Of a stretch of 55,653 nt of DNA, positions 10,449 through 23,280 are shown piece after piece. The position numbers were made by a program, and so were the translations under genes. How positions within the stretch are numbered: the stretch's first letter is position 1; each line of letters opens with the position of its first letter. The notes under the pieces were generated by a model. The model was not told where the DNA came from. It ran no database searches and saw only the letters and a program-made list of their open reading frames with translations. Source of the DNA: Bigelowiella natans CCMP2755 (Eukaryota; Cercozoa; Chlorarachniophyceae); NCBI GenBank assembly GCA_000320545.1, contig ADNK01000880.1:1-55653 (forward strand), written 5' to 3'.

Positions 10449-13400
10449 GGCCTCTATGCTGCAGCGGGCAGAGCAGGCAGGAGATGGGCAAGCAAACCTC
10501 TTATTCGCGAGGGCGAGAAGTAGCGGGGTGTTGTGCCATTTGTCCCGGCAGTTGACTGAAGCACCCCTCTCTGCCAGCAGCCGCACGACGTTTGCATGGC
10601 CGTTTATGGTGGCCAGACAAACCGCTGTGGAATCACCGCTTTTCTCTTTGGCCTCGAGATCGAGACTTATTACCTCTCCACATCCGTCCACCATTGCTGG
10701 GTGCTGACCACCTAATGCTGCTGCTGCTGCTGCTGCTGCTGCGGCGGCGGCGGCGGTGTCTCTCCTCACGTCGTGCTTTTTCTCGGGGACGATATTACCA
10801 CCACTACTACTGCTATCTACTGTGTTGGTGGGAAAGGCCGATAAGAGCTTTCTTAGAATCCCAACGTGGTTGTTAGCAGCAGCAAACATCAAGGTAGTCC
10901 AGCCACTAGCTTGAGCTTTGTTAATATCAAACAAGGGACGCTGCTGCTGATCTTCCTCCTCCTCCTTCTCCTCCTGCTCCTCCTCCTCTCCCCTCCCTTT
11001 CCTGCTGGTACGAACACCGCGGTGGCGACGGCCTCTACTCGTTGCTTCCACCAGCAGCACGTCGAAGACCTCCTCATGGCCATATCTTGCAGCTAGCATG
11101 AGCTCATTTATACCGCCACGCGCCTCGCTGTAGGTGCTTGACCCCAGCTGAGCCTTGGCCTCGAGAAGCATTTGGAGGCAGCGGAGCCGGCCTCGCTTGC
11201 AGCAGGTCATCAACGGCGAGAAACCCAACGATGGTGAGGTAAGGTTCACGTCGGCGTTGGCTGCTATCTGGAGGAGGAGGAGGAGGAGAAGGGGGAGGGG
11301 CAGCGACAACAACACAGAAAAATAAGAAGAAGAGAAAGAGGACGACAACGAACTCGAGCGGGAGGGGAAAGCAGAGTTGCGCTGCAATTTGCTGCTGCAG
11401 CACAGGAAAGGAGGGAGAACTGAACACGGCAGCAGAGCAGCAATTCAAGCACCACCACGCTACTACCAAATCCTTAGCAATATCAACGTGGCCCTTCATG
11501 CAAGCGAGGAGTAGCGGTGTCTCCTGTGCCTTGTTCTTAGCGTTTGCATCGGCCTTGGCTCCGACCAATATTTTAACCGACTTCGTGTCCCCAAGGAGCG
11601 CTGCGACAATGAGTGGTGGCTCTTGAGCCTCTCCACTCCTCACGTTTACCGTTCCATAGGGAATGAGGAGAGCAGCTACGTCTGACCTGTGGAGGAGGAG
11701 GAAGATGAGGAGGAGGAAAATACGGATCAATAGATGAATAATGAGTAAGTATTCAAGAAGGGAGGCTCACCTTCCACAATAGATAGCCATCGATAGGCCT
11801 GTCAACTGCTTTGAGATTTGACTTCGAGCATGGGCGTCGATGCTGCTAGCAGCCCTTCCTTGTGGACCGCCACCAACGTGCTGCAGCACCCTTTTTTCGC
11901 TGCCATTGTCATCGTCGTCGTCGTCGTCATCCTTATCATTGTCTGCATTGTCCTGGCTCCCTATCATAATCTCCCTTGACAGTATTGCATTCCACGCAAG
12001 TTGTTTCAATGGAACTTTGTCGTCGTCGTCGTCTGGGTGCTCGATGGTTTCCGTCCCTCTCCTCCTTTCTCCTTTTTTGCTCTCACCACTGCTGGAATTA
12101 GTCTCATTGCAGACCTCTTCCTTCCCTTCCTTCTCCTCATCCTCCTTCTCCTCCTCCCCCTCTCTTTTCTTCTTCTTCTTCTTCTTCTTCTTCTTCTTCT
12201 TCTCTTGCTTCACATCGGCAGCTTCTTCTCCCCTCCTTACCTTTTGGCTAACAGCGGCCAAAGGAGGCTCCCCTTCTGGCAGCACTTGGGACAGAATATG
12301 AGAGAAAGCACCTTTGAGCATGATATCGATGCAGTCCTTCCGAAGTGGGATAAGCAGCGGAGCCACCCTGTCAAGAACCGTCTTGATACGCTCCAACTCC
12401 TTGTTCAGAGGGTCCGTCAGCACTGCCGTCCATGAAAGCGACTGTGCCTCTTGAAGTGTTCTCCTCACCCTGATCGCCTCTCTCACCGTCTTGCGGGGAG
12501 AAAGAGGATAAGGACGGGGAGGGGAAGGGGCGGGGCAGGGCCGGGGCACGAAGTCGTCGGTGATAGACTTCATGAGGACGTGGAGGCGGGAAGACTCGAT
12601 GAACGGCATGCGTTTTATGCGGGGTAGTATCCCGACAGAAAGCTCGCGCTCTTTGCAGTTGTGGGGATAACAGGCCCCACATGAATCCCAATCACATATG
12701 CGGCAGCCCATGCTAAATCCAGGCTGGATTGGACCGTTGCATACATCGCACCCACCCCCCTGTTCCATTCGGCAGAGAATCAAAGGATGTGATGCTTGAG
12801 AGGAGGAGGAGGAGCACATCCTTGGGCCTTCTGTGACCAGAGCCTGAATCCCGTCCCCTCCATCACTATCTGCGTCTCTCCACCCCCCATCCTCTCCCGA
12901 GTTGATTCCGTATCCTCGCAGCTCGAGCCCGTTGGCCTTCCAAGCCTTGTTCATGGCATGGAGGAGGAGCTCCTTCCCGACGATCTCACACATGTACTCG
13001 TACAGAGGGGGTGATGACGCCCCCTCCCCCCCCCCTCCCCCACGCGCCATTTTTTGGTTCAGCTCCTCCATAAACTCTACTGGGACCAATTTGAAGCCGA
13101 ACCCGAATACTCGCCCGATTTCATCCGGGATCTCTGTTTTCCAAAGCCTATCAAAGCGCTTGATCTCCTCGTTCGTCAGCACGCAGCGCGCAGCTGAGAA
13201 CCGGTGCCGCTTGTCGTGGTTTATCCTGCTACTACGTGCAGCTGCCGCTGTTTCTGAGGTCTCGTCGTCGGTTGGTGGATGGGCCCGCTCCTCTCCTTGT
13301 TCTTCATGGTGTTTGGTGTAGCAGCTTAGACACAGTGCGAAGGTGGAGGGGCGGAAGGGATCTCCAAGATCCCGACCGCTAAGAGCGTATGGGCAGTCGG

Positions 13401-15964
13401 TGCACACCATCTGGACCGCTGGCTTCGCTAGCGATTGCCCGCAGGAGCTGCATGCGACGGCTGGGCTGCGTGCCGAGACGAGTCTCCATCCATGAGGCGT
13501 TCCGGCCCCAAGACCGAACGGTGGAGAACCTGAAGAAATGGGGCGGGGGGGGGATGAAAAGGAGGGATGTTTTTGTAAGAGAAAAGGGGGACGAGACGAG
13601 TGCCAGGCCAACGATGGAGTGAATGTATGGCTAAACAAGTCCTCTTGATCTCTCATGCACAACTCGTATGTTCTGCAGAACTATTCCACCATCAGCAGCA
13701 ACAACCTTCGTAGGGTCATCATCATCGTCATCATCATCACCTGGTACAGGAGGCTTTTGAGCACACGGGATGCACCTCACCCGCCACGGCGGGAACGAAG
13801 AGGCCACGTACTTGTCCATATCGTGCACTGTTTTCGAGCACATATCGCAGTCTCTCTTGCACATGCCAGCGAGAGATGGACCCATCAGAGAACGGAGAAA
13901 GGCTAAGACGCCCTTCGAGACCGTGGTAGATCGTTGTTTCTGTTGTGTTGTTGCCGTTTTTGCTGTGTCGCCGCTATTCGTGCTTTCTGGTTCTCTTAGC
14001 TTGCAGCGTATAAGCCGTTTCACAGCATGACTTACCATCTCCGTCAGCAGTATCCTGGGCAGTAATTTTAGTCCCTCTGACTGCTCGAGCTGTGGTAATC
14101 GAGATGATGACGACGACGGCGACGGCGACGATGGCTGCGGCTGCTGCAACGACGCAACTTGGACCCCTTCTTGGCTCTTCTTCTCTTTTCCATGAGCTCT
14201 TTCTGAGCCAGTAGCATACTGTGAAGCGTGCTCGCTGTTGGATTTTCTTCTCTTCTCCTCCTCCTCCTCCTCCTCCTCCTTCTCCTCCTCCTTCGCATTT
14301 CGACGAAGTAGTTCCTGCAGACGGGCGCGGGCTAGGCCAAGGTGGCGGACAGGCAAGCCCACCGAGTGCGCGTAGAAGGAAAGGTCGATTCGCAAACAAA
14401 AAGGGTAGGTATACAAGCGCTCCACCCACGGCTCATCGTCAGGAAGCGTGGGCTCGTTGAATGGGGGCGCAGTGTGATCGTGCTGTGAGTAGTACACCCA
14501 GAACCTCCGCACGTCCTCCACAACGGCCCAGAACACCTGTTTTCCTGTCACTGGTTGCGCGAAGTAGCTGGTTTGGAACGTTTGTACCATGCGCTCCTTC
14601 GCGCGCCCCGAGCATGTGCGTAGACACGGATTGGCTTGGAGGAGGACCCCCCTCAGTATCTTCTCCGGCGGGGGCGTCACCATCCTGCTGGCCATCTGCT
14701 GCAGAAACGTGTCGATGAGCGCGCTCAGCATGTACCGGGTGGCGCTCTTCACCCGCAGGTGATGATCCCTTCGCATGCCCCGTCCCCACCCGCATAGAGC
14801 ATCCGACGCCAAGGGCGGAAAGAGCCTGTCGGCCTTGATGAGTTGGAGGAACTCGCGCCGCAGCAGTCTGAAGAAGACCGCGCTGCTGATATCCATCAGG
14901 TGTTTGGCTTCCGCTGGGCTCTCTGGAGGCCACGTGCGGGCTAGATCCAACAGCACGTATCGTCCATTCGTCAGTCGATGGCCTTCCACGTCGCCGCCTG
15001 CGGACAGTGTTTTATCGCCCACTCTGTGCTCGGCCAAGTGCAACACAGCTCCAGCTTCCTTCATGAACTCGTCGAATCTCTTGTCGTCGTTGTGCACGGT
15101 CAAGCCTCCATCATCGCTCCCATAGATAAGCTCGGCCCCTTTCATGTCCAGAATCGGCATCGCTACGAGCCGGAACCCCCCCCAGTCAATCATGAGCATC
15201 ATGGGGACGGTCACCTCGACTTCACCGTCGTGGAAGAAGTGCGAAAAGTACGCGGACGCACTCCGAAGTTCCTGCGCGCAAGCCTTCCCGGCGAATTGTA
15301 GGTTCGGAGCTTGCCCCCCGTAGAGATACCGGCCGCCGCTCGAAAGCCGCGGGTCGGTGGCTAGTTTGAAGAGCACGCCATCATGTGCGAACTTGGTCCC
15401 TCCAGCTAGGCCGCCTACGGAGACAGGCTTTATCGATTTGTCCTTGACAGGCAGCCATATCTCTCGAATAATGGTGGTGGCGGATAGACGAGCAGAGGCC
15501 TCAAACTTATCATGGAGCAGGATGACCCTTCTGAGACGTATTTCACGATTCGGCTCGGAGAGTGCGTCTAAGAACCCACGGTCCCATTTGAAGTCCTCCT
15601 CCGTGAATTTTGTCCTCCCCCCTGTTGCAACGGATTTCCCCTCCTCTACTCCTTTACTCTCTTCCCCATTTCCCGCTAGAACGCCGTACGTTTGCTGTCC
15701 TTCGTCCTTCCCCTCGTTATCCGCCACTTCTTCTAAGTTGAAAACATCCACGTAGTTTGTGTCGTACCGCTCATTTGTCCCCGGCTTGAGGGGAGGGGAC
15801 GAATCGCGGCCATTTACGGCATTTCCGTAAGCAGAGCTGATATTTCCTTCTATAGCGTCGTCTAATTGTTGGCAGCAGCCCAATTCACATCACCGGTGCC
15901 GTAAATTAGTAGCAGCAGCAGGAGCAGCAGCATGTGATAAATCAAGGGGAAAGAGAAAGAGAAT

Positions 15965-16005
<41 letters not shown>

Positions 16006-16372
16006 CACATGTTTATAGTATTTATTTCTGATTATATTTAGATGCTCAGCTGATATATGTACCTGTGCCTCCTTCTCCCTGCTTGCTGCAGCTGTCTACA
16101 TCCTGCTCAAAATAAAGGCCTTCTTCCTTCTTTTCTTCTCCCGCAACGGAGATCTAATGTCCAGGGCAAAAAGCATTGTTTCATAATAACAATATGGATT
16201 TTGCCAATAACCTGTAATATTGAACAGTAAATACAACCTGGTCCTTGTCTTTGCCGTCATCCAAAAGATGATCCACAATTTCGAATTCGTCCAAGGGAGC
16301 ATACAGCAAAGACGAGTAGGAGGTGGCGTGAGAAGACGACGCCGGTGTGGAGTTCTTTCCTTTCCGTTCCAT
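9544..16372 (-). CDS. CLU-domain / zinc-finger / ankyrin-repeat protein
   Basis: Exons on the minus strand: 16372-16238, about 16153-16065, about 15861-13741, 13529-11771, 11686-11467, 11267-10498, 10161-9666 and 9618-9544, about 1,890 aa. The large exon 3 carries a CLU (clustered mitochondria / TIF31-like) domain: GGTKFAHDGVLFKLA, YGGQAPNLQFAGK, VPMMLMIDWGGFRLVAMP, ELIYGSDDGGLTVH and GRYVLLDLARTWPPE. After it come a Cys-rich stretch (CKRDCDMC, RCIPCAQ) and two ZZ-like fingers in exon 4 (CSSCGQ..CTDC..CLSC and CDVCNGP..CRICDWDSCGACY). The C-terminal half has about six ankyrin-like repeats, e.g. ETPLLLACMKGHVDIAK, GWTTLMFAAANNHVGILRKL and DSTAVCLATINGHANVVRLL. Lys, Asp, Glu and Ala runs come from coding microsatellites. 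CLU proteins bind nuclear-encoded mitochondrial mRNAs in known cases, but that role here is inference. Exon 3 has no ATG upstream of the domain, so the two small 5' exons are needed. The exon 2/3 junction and the last exon are the least certain. Confidence 0.85.
10409..10445. repeat. (TA)n microsatellite
   Basis: About 18 TA units inside the intron between the last ankyrin exon and the following exon of the CLU/ankyrin gene. Confidence 0.9.
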
Positions 16373-16887
16373 CACTCCCTCCGTCGTGAACGGCCGTTCT
16401 GCAAGTGGTACTTCCCGTTCTATTGCCAGGATTTAACCTCCTAGATACAGAAAAAGTCACAGCTGAGAGCTGATGGGTAGTTGAGGCATTACTCCCCCCC
16501 CTTCTGATCTGACCACACCATGTGCCAATATCACGACGGAGAGGGGAGGGGAGAAAAATCTGTTTTTTCGTTGAGTTTGGGCGATCGTGACTTAGTCACG
16601 TACGCTTTGACTAGAGTGTGTCCTTCGAGCTGCACATCGCCGGAAGTGGAGCCTAATTGAGCTGCGTTTTCCTTTGTAGACAAAATAATATGCGAATTAT
16701 ATCTTAGTGACTGCCTTCGATAGTACGAAGCACAGCCTGGACAAGTAAAGCGGAAGAGCGTTCATCCATCACTTAGTTTTCATTCACCCAGAAACTTCCT
16801 ATAAATTTTACCCAAGATTATCTTGGTCTGGTCGGCAGATTTGAAAAGGCCTATACGACTCATGCGACTGCTAATTTCTCCTTCAGA
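16373..16887. promoter_or_regulatory. Head-to-head spacer, probable bidirectional promoter region
   Basis: The start codons of the CLU/ankyrin gene (-) and the CCR4-type gene (+) face away from each other about 515 bases apart. No microsatellite and no open frame of note lie between them, unlike the introns around. I recognise no specific promoter element. Confidence 0.4.
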
Positions 16888-19800
16888 ATGAAAAATATCC
16901 CCTTAATTTCCATATTTTGGCTCTTAATTATCATTGCATCTGGACCTGGCAACCGACTCATCGCCCAGCACACCCCCCCCCCCCCCCCCCACTACGCGAT
17001 GCAGCATTTAGGGAAACAGAATCGCGGAGGGGGAAAATGCCACATATTGGGTTCTTCGTGTGCTATGGTATTGATTCTCATTGCTGTACTCGAGGTCGTC
17101 TGCCCCCCAAGGGTGCCTCCTCTCTCCGCCGTTCTGGGCAGGCAAGTCTCTTCGACTACCAGCGGCGCTATGACCTCCATCCCCTTGAATCACCGCCTGT
17201 TCTTGGACCAGAGACAACAACCTAGAGCTCAAATTCTTCGTAGTCTTAGTTCCAGGCGAAAGCTCCAAAACCGTGGGAGCCGGAGGGACGGGGGGGCCAC
17301 ATCAAGCGGAGGAAGCTCTGCCACGTCGGCCGTGCTAACCGCCACCACTGCACGTGCTTCACCGGGGCCCGTTGGCATGAGAGAATTTCAATTAGCTCAA
17401 GATATTGACTTTGAGGAAGTTAAGAAGGATTTGGGCAGATTCAGGATCTTTTCGTACAATGTGCTTGCAGATGGCCCACGTTACGCGATGAGGTTGTCTG
17501 GCCGCGTACGTTCTTATGTGTGTGCACGCTCCTGAATGTGTGCATGCCTTCCATCTCCCCTCCCTCCCTATATTTATGTATGTGTGTGTGTATGTGCGTG
17601 GGGCTCTGCACGCATTGTACACGGTGAAGATATATTTATCGGAGGTGCTATACACATATCCTTCATTTCGTTTGTCGGTCCCTGATTCCGCCCCTGAACT
17701 GCTGCAAATGTTGTGCTTTACGTAATACAGCGACTATCACGGCTACAGCCCTATTGAATGCAGACGGTGGAAGTCAAGGTGGTAGTAGCAGTAGCAGTCG
17801 CGGCAATCAAGAATTCATTATCATCATTACTGGGTTTCGTTGGATTACACATGAATTTCCTTGGGCGAACTACCGTTCTTTCAGTATTACACCATTCCCT
17901 TAGTTCATAATATTTAATGCAATTCTTCTTTCTCTCTTCCATTCTCTCCCCCCTCCTAGATATCCACGGATCATGTCGGAGATTTCTTACTATAATCCTG
18001 ACATTATATGCCTGCAGGTTATAGCGTATGCGCTGCTTGTGAGCTCCCCCCCCCTCCCCCCCCTCCCCCCCCTCCCCCCCCTCCTCTCTCTCTCTCTCGC
18101 TCTTCCCCGCCCTTCTCTCCTTCTCCTCAAAAAGAAAGCACTATTTTTTAGTGATGGAATTAGTGTTAGGAATCGGTCTTGAGCTGGACCATTTCTCCTC
18201 CGCCTTTTAGGAAATCACTCGTCCGATGTTCCAAAACAGCTTCTACAGAGATCTACAGGTTATCATTTAGAACGTAGCAATGACACACAACACAAACACT
18301 TGCATGCATGCATGCAATGCATGCAGACGTATGTATGTGTGCGGGTGTGTGGTTTACTTTCCCACCCACTAGTCAACCTCTGTGCCCCATCATCTACTAC
18401 CTGCAGTCAAACTACACGGGTCTCTACGCGGCGAAAACTGATCGAAGGTACGGATCGAAGTAGCTAGTAGCTTGCACGCACCACAGAAACGCACACACAA
18501 AGAGAGAAGAGAGGGAGAGAGGGGGGGGTTGAGGGGGGTGGAAAAGGACGCATATGATTTCAGCGTCCACATATTACACGCTACCAGCAGCTGTTATTCT
18601 CTCCTCAAGTACTATTGATTCCTACTTCTACAGATCGAAGTACCAGACCTCTGCAATGTTCGTGAGAACAAATCGGTTTAAGGTTCTCAACGGCTCTCTG
18701 ATCAGGTAGAGTCCATCAGCTACGTACGTGCGTACGTCGTAGCAAGCAAGTGGCATAGAATGATAGGGTATTTCCAGGATGAATCATGATAACACCGACG
18801 GTTTTTGGTTGATAGTACTCGGAGTACTCCCATGACTGGTGCGAGCTCTTGAGAAAGATATCTTCTGTTTATCTTCTTATATCTTCTTTAATGATCCGAA
18901 GCAACACATTACTGAGCATCACTTTCCCACCTTGTCATCATATGTAGCTTCGCTCGGATGTCTGAAGATTATTTCAGAGGCCTGGGAGGTAGGAGAAGAA
19001 AGAGAAGAAGAAGATTATGATGATGGTGTGGCCAGTTGGAGCGGCGTGTTGTTGTTGTTGCTGTTATTGTTGTTATCACCGTCGTCTCAGCCCCTTTTAC
19101 TGGTTTTGATCTCGTACAAAAAATATCACTATCTGCAGCACACGAAGGGAGCTTCAACGACTTGGATCTGATGGCACGTATGGGTGATGAAAAGAGCAAA
19201 CCATGCAGCCACCAATACTTGTTAATGGCTAATGTTTTGAGTGAATATATCTAAATAATACCACCACTGCTGCAGGAGCGCAAGATGACAAGGCGTTAAT
19301 CGCTTTACTTCAAAACCGTGAAACTGAGGTGTTCGCATGCTTGCTGCAAAATAGGATGAGAAGGGAAAGGGAAGCAAAGAGCGTCATGGAGAGAGAGAGG
19401 GGGGGGGGGGGGGGGGGGGGGAAGATGAAACACAGATGCCATACAATGTATTAATATGCATATACGTTCCTAGTGTATGGTGAATGCGTGTATCGGTATG
19501 GTTGTAGTTGTGATTATGTATGTGTGTGTGTGTGTGTAAGATGAACATTATCCTTATCATCATCATAATGATGACAGTGCACCATACGAGTAGCATCGAT
19601 GATCAATCGATCGATAATGGGCGTCGTCCTCATTCGTTGTTATTTGTTGCCGTCGTTGCCGTTTGTGGTGGTCGCCATGTTTAGCAACGGTTCGTAGCGG
19701 TATCTACGCACTTATACTGGAATCCAAAGGAGCCGCACGTGAAGGCACTACAGGTTGCTCTTTCTTCAGCTAATCAACATACTAAAACAAGAAGAAGACT

Positions 19801-20414
19801 CTGACCAAAGCAGCCCCTGAAAGCACCACCCATTTATGTTCTCCGACACTTGAAGAGGGCATAGTCGATACTGATTGAATGTTGGGGATGTGACTCTAGC
19901 TTTGATACGCTGGTGTGTCGGGGAGTGGTGGTGGTGGGAGTCCGTTTGATGATGTACTTTTGACAAATTTATCAATTACTCAATGGAAAATAGTATAGAT
20001 TGCCAGATGTCTGCATGATAATAAACACAAATTCCTCCCAATACCTACATATCTTTGCATGAGTAATGTTCTATGTTCTTCCCTCTGCTCTCTTTCTTTC
20101 TATCCCCCCCGCTCTCTCTCTCTCCTTCCCCCTTTTCCTTTTCGCTTTCCCCAGGCGTACCTTCTGTCTAAAGCCGTCAACGATTTCATAGAAAGAAATG
20201 GTCTCGACGCCTCGAAAACTCCGGTATCTATTAGCTTTACCATGGGAAGCGAGAAGGAGAAAAAAAAGAAAGGAAGAAGAAGAAGAAGAAGAAGAAGAAG
20301 AAGAAGATATTTTCAACCTTCATTGTACGAGCGGCTTGTTTTCTTCTTCTCTCCTCGGAAATAAAGTAGTTTTTCAAGCTGCGTCTTTGGTGTTGGTAGC
20401 ATCATCCTCGTCGC

Positions 20415-20450
<36 letters not shown>

Positions 20451-21018
20451 TTTCTCCTCCTCCTTGCTCTCATTCTTCCCCTCCTCCTTCTTATTCGTCT
20501 TTGCGTCGTGTCTCTATGTGTGTTGGTGCTGTGCGTATTATCATCATAGCTTGCAATCGCGGGGGACTTCAATTCTCTGCCAAATAAGACTGTAGCGGAT
20601 ATTTACGACCCTGTCGTACCTCCGGGAGGACTTAAAAGCGGGGTGCGTCCTCTCCCTCTCTCCCTCTCTCTGTCTCTCTCTCTCTCTCTGTCTGTCTGTC
20701 TGTCTATTTCTTTCCCCTCTCCCCATCCGTCTGTGTTTATGTGATGAAACGACGATGAAAGAAACTACCCCACAACACAACAGCTTTTGATTCATTCCAT
20801 ACGCCTTCACGTAAATCTTCATCCTTTGTGCGTGTGTGCGTGCGTGTGCGTGGTTACTGTCTTGAAAGGCCTATGAAGGTTTGACCACCGGCATTCTCCC
20901 GATAAAGCATCCTGATCATCCGCAACAGGTGGTGTTGTGGATTTAATACCCCCCCCCCCCTTTCTCTGCTCGTAATATGAGTCACGCAAAGAATGTACGA
21001 GGATGATGAAAGGGGGAG

Positions 21019-21060
<42 letters not shown>

Positions 21061-21273
21061 TTGTGTGTGTGTGTGTGTGCGCGCCTTTCCTCACTTGACT
21101 CTCTCTCTCTCTCCTCTCTGCTTTTCTGCTTTTCTGCATAACGTTCTCAGAGGACGAAGGCGGAGTGTGTGAGGGAACTGAAATTTGCATTTGAGCTGAC
21201 AAGCGCATACCAATCCGTGTTTGGCGAAGAGCCTCTAATGACCACCAAAGTATACCTATCTCTACGTGTATTT

Positions 21274-21312
<39 letters not shown>

Positions 21313-21804
21313 TGTTTGTGTGCACGTGCATATGTACACGTATTTGTGTGTGGATATGTGTTCACAACTCTTCCTTTTCCTGCAGACGGACAAGTTTAAT
21401 GGTACATTAGACTACATCTTCGTGCGGAACATGAAGGTTGCCTCCGCTTTGGCCATGCCCTTCGATGAATCCAACATCGACGAATTTGGTAGTACGCGTA
21501 GTAGCGGTTGCAGATGACGATAGATACCGCATAAGTTGTTGGGGTGTGGTGTGTCAGGGAAGGAGGCGCAGAGAAATGGATTTGAATCCCTAGGCTCTCT
21601 TGCCTTGCTCTCCCTTTTTTTCTCTCTTTCTCTTCCTCTTTCTCTTCCCCCCCGCTCTCTCTCTCATACTTTGGCAAGCGCCTCTAATATTTCTTGTTTT
21701 GTGATGCACGATGATGATACGCAGGACCCATTCCAAACGCGGCCTGGCCCTCGGATCACATAGCCATTTGCTCGGATCTTGTTCTTCCTGTCAGCGCTGA
21801 GTAG
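16888..21804 (+). CDS. CCR4/nocturnin/Angel-type exonuclease-phosphatase (EEP family)
   Basis: Member of the endonuclease/exonuclease/phosphatase superfamily, CCR4-like branch, whose members are mRNA deadenylases, tRNA-processing enzymes or 2'-phosphodiesterases. Exons: 16888-17492, 17731-17778, 17960-18017, 18211-18258, 18407-18447, 18634-18705, 18816-18838, 19139-19177, 19276-19328, 19685-19753, 20155-20223, 20550-20642, 21151-21249, 21386-21488 and 21725-21804. All phases close, about 499 aa. Diagnostic motifs in order: FRIFSYNVLADGPRYA (catalytic Asn), NPDIICLQEITRP (metal-binding Glu), AQDDKALIALLQNRE, VSTHLYWNPKEP, IAGDFNSLPN, DYIFVRN and WPSDHIAICSDL (catalytic Asp-His). The first about 180 residues are non-conserved. 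They start with a hydrophobic stretch (ISIFWLLIIIASG) that could be a signal or targeting peptide, and they contain an 18-base C run. A later ATG cannot be excluded. Confidence 0.92.
16973..16990. repeat. Poly(C) run of 18 in a predicted coding exon
   Basis: Encodes a short proline run in the first exon of the CCR4-type gene. Homopolymers of this length are prone to slippage and sequencing error, so the frame upstream of it is less secure than downstream. Confidence 0.9.
19389..19421. repeat. (GA)n followed by about 23 G
   Basis: An intronic purine run in the CCR4-type gene. Its length may not be exact because such homopolymers sequence poorly. Confidence 0.85.
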
Positions 21805-22935
21805 CAACAGTAGCCTACCTCTATGCTTAATGTAACAGCGCAGCAGCGACCCAGAGCAGTCGAATTGTGTCATTTCCGGAAGATTGAGAGAAGGGAAGCT
21901 GTAAGCACCAAACGTCGGGTTGAGAGGAATTCGCCTTTCCTCAGATTTAGCGATATTAACGGAATATAGTCCCCCACACCGCGCTCATGATACAAGCGTT
22001 TGGCTCATTGAGAAGGCCGTATTCCAACATCGAATCAATGAAAAATGATTTGCTGGTTTAGAGCAACAACTTGATGACGACCTCATGATCATCGATATGA
22101 ACCACCTAGGTACTCACTTTTTACCAAGCTATTCTAATAAATTCTAGCTAGCATCGCAGTTGTCAAACATTAGTCACATTTGTGAAAGGTGCTTCTAGAC
22201 TAGTTGTACTAGTCATTGTTAAGAATTCATTTTCATTCAATATACTCATTGTAAGCGTATATCGCTTGCTAGCTTGCTTTGCTGCATAGCTTAGCAGCGC
22301 AACGTTACCCGGGCATTGCGTGACATTGCAACTGCTTGTACATAATGTGGCCCATCCATCGAATTATTATTCATGACAGCGCGCACGCTACGCACGGCTA
22401 GGCGGCACCATTATTGTACATCGCGCCATAATAATATATAACATAGCATATAGCGCAGGCGATGTGCGAAGTGATGTAGCCTCATCTACATGTGCAGCCA
22501 TGAATAATAATACGCATGCATGGCGCTGCGTTGCATATATATATGGATAGCGTAACTAACCTTCAACACATCCGTCCATCGCCGTATTTAGCCGAATATG
22601 GTATGTGTTCGTGCTCGCAGCGCCTAGCGCTGTAATACATGCCAAAGGCATGCCGCTGCTATGGACCAACATTCCCTTAGTGATGCAAAGCCCTGGCTGC
22701 AAAACGCTGTGCTTACTCATGCATTCTTATTTGCTGTTAATCGCATGCGTTTAGGCGTGTGGCTCACGCTCACTAAAACTTATTACTTAGATGACAGTGA
22801 AGGTACTCAATTTTTATTTATTTATTTATTTATCTTTTGACCTACTTCTCTCCGTCTTGCAACTGAGATACTATGTGTTGCTGCTGAGATACTAATACTA
22901 TTGTTACTTGTTCGACTTATCAGGATGAACAAACA

Positions 22936-22974
<39 letters not shown>

Positions 22975-23280
22975 TGTGTGTGTATTTTATGTCGACGTCC
23001 TGATCACTATCACGGTAGCTATCATTTACTACTCACCGAGATGATGCTGCAACTTCTTGTTTCAATCTGTACATGTGTGGAAGAAGTGTCAGTATTATAG
23101 AAGAAGTGTCAGTAGTATTTAAGTAGTCGTTGCAGCTCGCCTCATTGCTATTATTATCACCATCTTTCAGAGCCGCGTCTCCTACTTTCTGCATTGCACA
23201 GTCTTACTATAAATCTCCCTCACCTCCACCTCCCTCCCCAAACACCAAATCCACTACTACTACTGCTGCTGCTGCTATTA
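21805..23280. other. Convergent intergenic gap
   Basis: Lies between the stop codons of the CCR4-type gene (+) and PDK1 (-). It is AT-rich with many short palindromes (GCTAGC, GCATGC), a (TTTA)n stretch near 22815 and a (TG)n tract at about 22938-22982. No gene seen. Confidence 0.6.

Noticed and set aside
13990-14040. Canonical GTAAGT donor within the large CLU exon (minus strand, after LLTEM)
   Set aside because: The frame continues as VSHAVKRLIRCKLRE, a continuation expected for CLU-type proteins, and no phase-matching acceptor was needed.
18601-18840. Reading exon 18816 of the CCR4-type gene as YSEYSHDWCELLRK
   Set aside because: That frame does not match the phase of the exons on either side. 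The phase-consistent reading is a 23-base exon (18816-18838) joining to AHEGSFNDLDLMA.
20819-21365. Several long minus-strand frames full of TH, RE and ER repeats
   Set aside because: They are translations of (CA)n and (GA)n intronic repeats of the CCR4-type gene.
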